A model generated the notes under the pieces. It made no database searches and was not told where the DNA came from. It worked only from the letters and a program-made list of their open reading frames with translations. The translations under genes were made by a program, and so were the position numbers. A DNA stretch of 64,000 bases from an uncultured Paraprevotella sp. (GTDB lineage: Bacteria > Bacteroidota > Bacteroidia > Bacteroidales > Bacteroidaceae), in assembly GCA_944321565.1 (NCBI GenBank), contig CALULT010000006.1, positions 1 through 64,000 on the forward strand, given 5' to 3'. Positions 62,764 through 64,000 of the stretch are shown here, in pieces. Within the stretch, counting starts at the first letter, position 1, and every line of letters starts with the position of its first letter.

Positions 62764-63015
62764 ATGAAGAAAGATATTCATCCCGAAAATTACCGTCCCG
62801 TTGTGTTCAAGGACATGAGCAACGGCGACATGTTCCTTTCACGTTCCACCTGCAAAACGAACGACACGGTGGAATTCGAAGGCGAAACCTATCCCGTAGT
62901 GAAACTGGAAATCTCCAGCTCTTCCCATCCTTTCTACACGGGCAAGAGCAAGCTGGTGGACACCGCCGGCCGCGTGGACAAGTTCATGAGCCGCTACGCA
63001 AAAGTGCGCAAATAA
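62764..63015 (+). CDS. rpmE2: 50S ribosomal protein L31 type B
   Basis: An 83-residue protein beginning [20 protein letters not shown] with [20 protein letters not shown], the standard L31 core. It lacks the CxxC zinc-binding cysteines of type A L31, having a single Cys at CKTND, so it is the zinc-independent C- form. Part of the large ribosomal subunit. Own promoter and terminator. Confidence 0.97.
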   Translation: MKKDIHPENYRPVVFKDMSNGDMFLSRSTCKTNDTVEFEGETYPVVKLEISSSSHPFYTGKSKLVDTAGRVDKFMSRYAKVRK

Positions 63016-63038
63016 ACACCACAAACAAAGACCAACAC

Positions 63039-63070
63039 AAAGGGCATGCCGAAACGCATGTCCTTTTTTT
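63039..63070 (+). terminator. Terminator of the L31 gene
   Basis: AAAGGGCATGC (63039-63049) pairs with GCATGTCCTTT (63056-63066) with one mismatch and ends in a T-run. Confidence 0.9.
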
Positions 63071-63180
63071 ATTCCACACGGATATCGCCCGAGACAAACA
63101 AGCCTGTCATACGGAGCTAGGAAAGTCTCATCTTAAAATGGAAACACTGGCCGGTTTCCAAAAGTTACTTACCTTCCCAA

Positions 63181-63280
63181 AAGATATACTGACTTTGCCA
63201 TAGAAGATATCTTATTGGGCCAAGTAAGATATCTTCTATGGGCATTTCAGTTATCTTACTTGGCCGAGCCAGTATATCTT
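63181..63280. repeat. Three interleaved inverted repeats with mutually exclusive pairing
   Basis: Outer arms AAGATATACTG (63181-63191) and CAGTATATCTT (63270-63280). A perfect 17-base pair has arms CCATAGAAGATATCTTA (63198-63214) and 63225-63241. A perfect 14-base pair has arms GGCCAAGTAAGATA (63218-63231) and 63252-63265. The last two overlap at 63225-63231, so only one can form at a time. Confidence 0.9.
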
Positions 63281-63347
63281 CTTTTTGCAGGGCACCTCTT
63301 TGGCACAGAAACTTTATCCCAAACAAATATCCACGCCTCCCTTACAA

Positions 63348-63986
63348 TCATTCCTCTACCGGCTCAAAACGGTCGCCTACCCATTCATAGACCAACGGAC
63401 GAACCACAGCCGCAATACGAATGGAATCCTCCCGTTCCACCTCGCCAGGCTGCAAGACAAATGTCAGGCGCATGTCGTCCGGCTGCAAATCGGCCGTGAC
63501 GAAACGCATGTCCTGCAGATGCTGCAGGCGGGAGATTTCCTTCGCGTCAATGGTGTCGTTTTCCACCCAGAAGCCGGAATATGCTGGAAACGACGAAAGC
63601 CATTCCTCCTGCGGCAAACGTTGCCATTCGGGCGTGTAGAGCGTTACCACGCTTTCGCGCACAGGCCCCGCATACGTGCGCACCATGCAGACGTAATTCA
63701 GCGAATCCTTGGCCGGAAGAAGCTTCATTTCCACTTGGCACCGTGCAGTCAGCTGCAAGTCCAAATAATCCAATGTCATGGCCTTCAGTTGCGTAAAACC
63801 ATCGAAACGGTTGCGCACCCTTGCCTCCATGCCATGCTCTATGAAATCAATGCAATCCAAACGGTTGTTTTTGGTCATCACCTCCAAAATGCTGTCGGGC
63901 ATCGCCGCAAACACATCGCGCATCTTCTGCGCCATGGCCGTATGCCCCACCCACAAGACCATCATGAAAAGGAAAAAACGTCCCAT
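63348..63986 (-). CDS. DUF3256 family protein
   Basis: A 212-residue protein with a signal peptide (MGRFFLFMMVLWVGHTAMAQ) and no lipobox. The sequence MRDVFAAMPDSILEVMTKNN, the ARVRNRFDGFTQLKAMTLDY region and LQPDDMRLTFVLQPGEVERE are the pattern of DUF3256, a Bacteroidales family of exported proteins without known function. The predicted fold is beta-rich. It faces the L31 gene convergently across the palindromic repeat region. Its promoter is at or beyond the right edge. Confidence 0.85.
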   Translation of the reverse strand: MGRFFLFMMVLWVGHTAMAQKMRDVFAAMPDSILEVMTKNNRLDCIDFIEHGMEARVRNRFDGFTQLKAMTLDYLDLQLTARCQVEMKLLPAKDSLNYVCMVRTYAGPVRESVVTLYTPEWQRLPQEEWLSSFPAYSGFWVENDTIDAKEISRLQHLQDMRFVTADLQPDDMRLTFVLQPGEVEREDSIRIAAVVRPLVYEWVGDRFEPVEE

Positions 63987-64000
63987 ATAAATCCTCGTAT

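Overview
The window looks like chromosome of a Bacteroidales bacterium (Bacteroidaceae/Prevotellaceae type). Supporting signs are many promoters of the Bacteroidetes form TTTG-N19/20-TAnnTTTG, numerous lipoproteins, TonB-dependent receptors, TamL/TamB, DUF-type surface lipoproteins and a MetA-family acyltransferase. By eye the core genes are GC-rich. Two short AT-rich islands (about 9.4-11.65 kb and 14.25-16.7 kb) look imported.

Layout: (1) 0-1.1 kb holds an Rpn/PD-(D/E)XK nuclease gene. (2) 1.2-7.8 kb is a cobalamin uptake operon on the minus strand: riboswitch, TonB receptor, YncE/DUF5074-like lipoprotein, binding lipoprotein, permease, ATPase. (3) 7.8-9.4 kb carries a small unrecognised ORF with its own promoter and terminator, a LuxR-type regulator with an atypical receiver domain, and a second cobalamin riboswitch with no recognisable gene behind it. 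(4) 9.4-16.7 kb has a zeta-type P-loop kinase/minimal nucleotidyltransferase module, a second TonB receptor, and a decayed DpnII-like restriction-modification locus. (5) 16.7-33.7 kb is core: zinc-ribbon lipoprotein, U32 peptidase-family protein, MetA, M13 peptidase, ABC-F, a TolC/HlyD/two-permease exporter, two envelope proteins, a cyclophilin. (6) 33.8-42 kb has TamB, TamL and a nucleotidyltransferase. (7) 42.2-53.1 kb is the most interesting part: a tyrosine recombinase, an apparent invertible segment with 18-bp inverted repeats and an outward-facing consensus promoter, a 1023-residue coiled-coil surface lipoprotein with the codon bias of an abundant protein, and a 1842-residue multi-module secreted protein. 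(8) 53-64 kb has fructose-bisphosphate aldolase, a divergent extracellular-nuclease locus (EEP phosphatase/nuclease, TonB receptor, DUF5689- and DUF6359-like lipoproteins, DNA/RNA endonuclease), ribosomal protein L31 type B and a DUF3256 protein.

Main conclusion: 43245-43722 has the structure of a phase-variation switch. As drawn, its only good promoter points away from the surface-protein gene at 43788, back into the recombinase gene, so the gene appears OFF. Inversion would place that promoter upstream of the gene and also change the last residues of the recombinase. A dispersed GC-rich intergenic repeat family, several palindromic repeats, a 22/23-bp minisatellite and mutually exclusive hairpins near 63.2 kb are reported separately.

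All calls come from reading the sequence. No database search or folding program was run.
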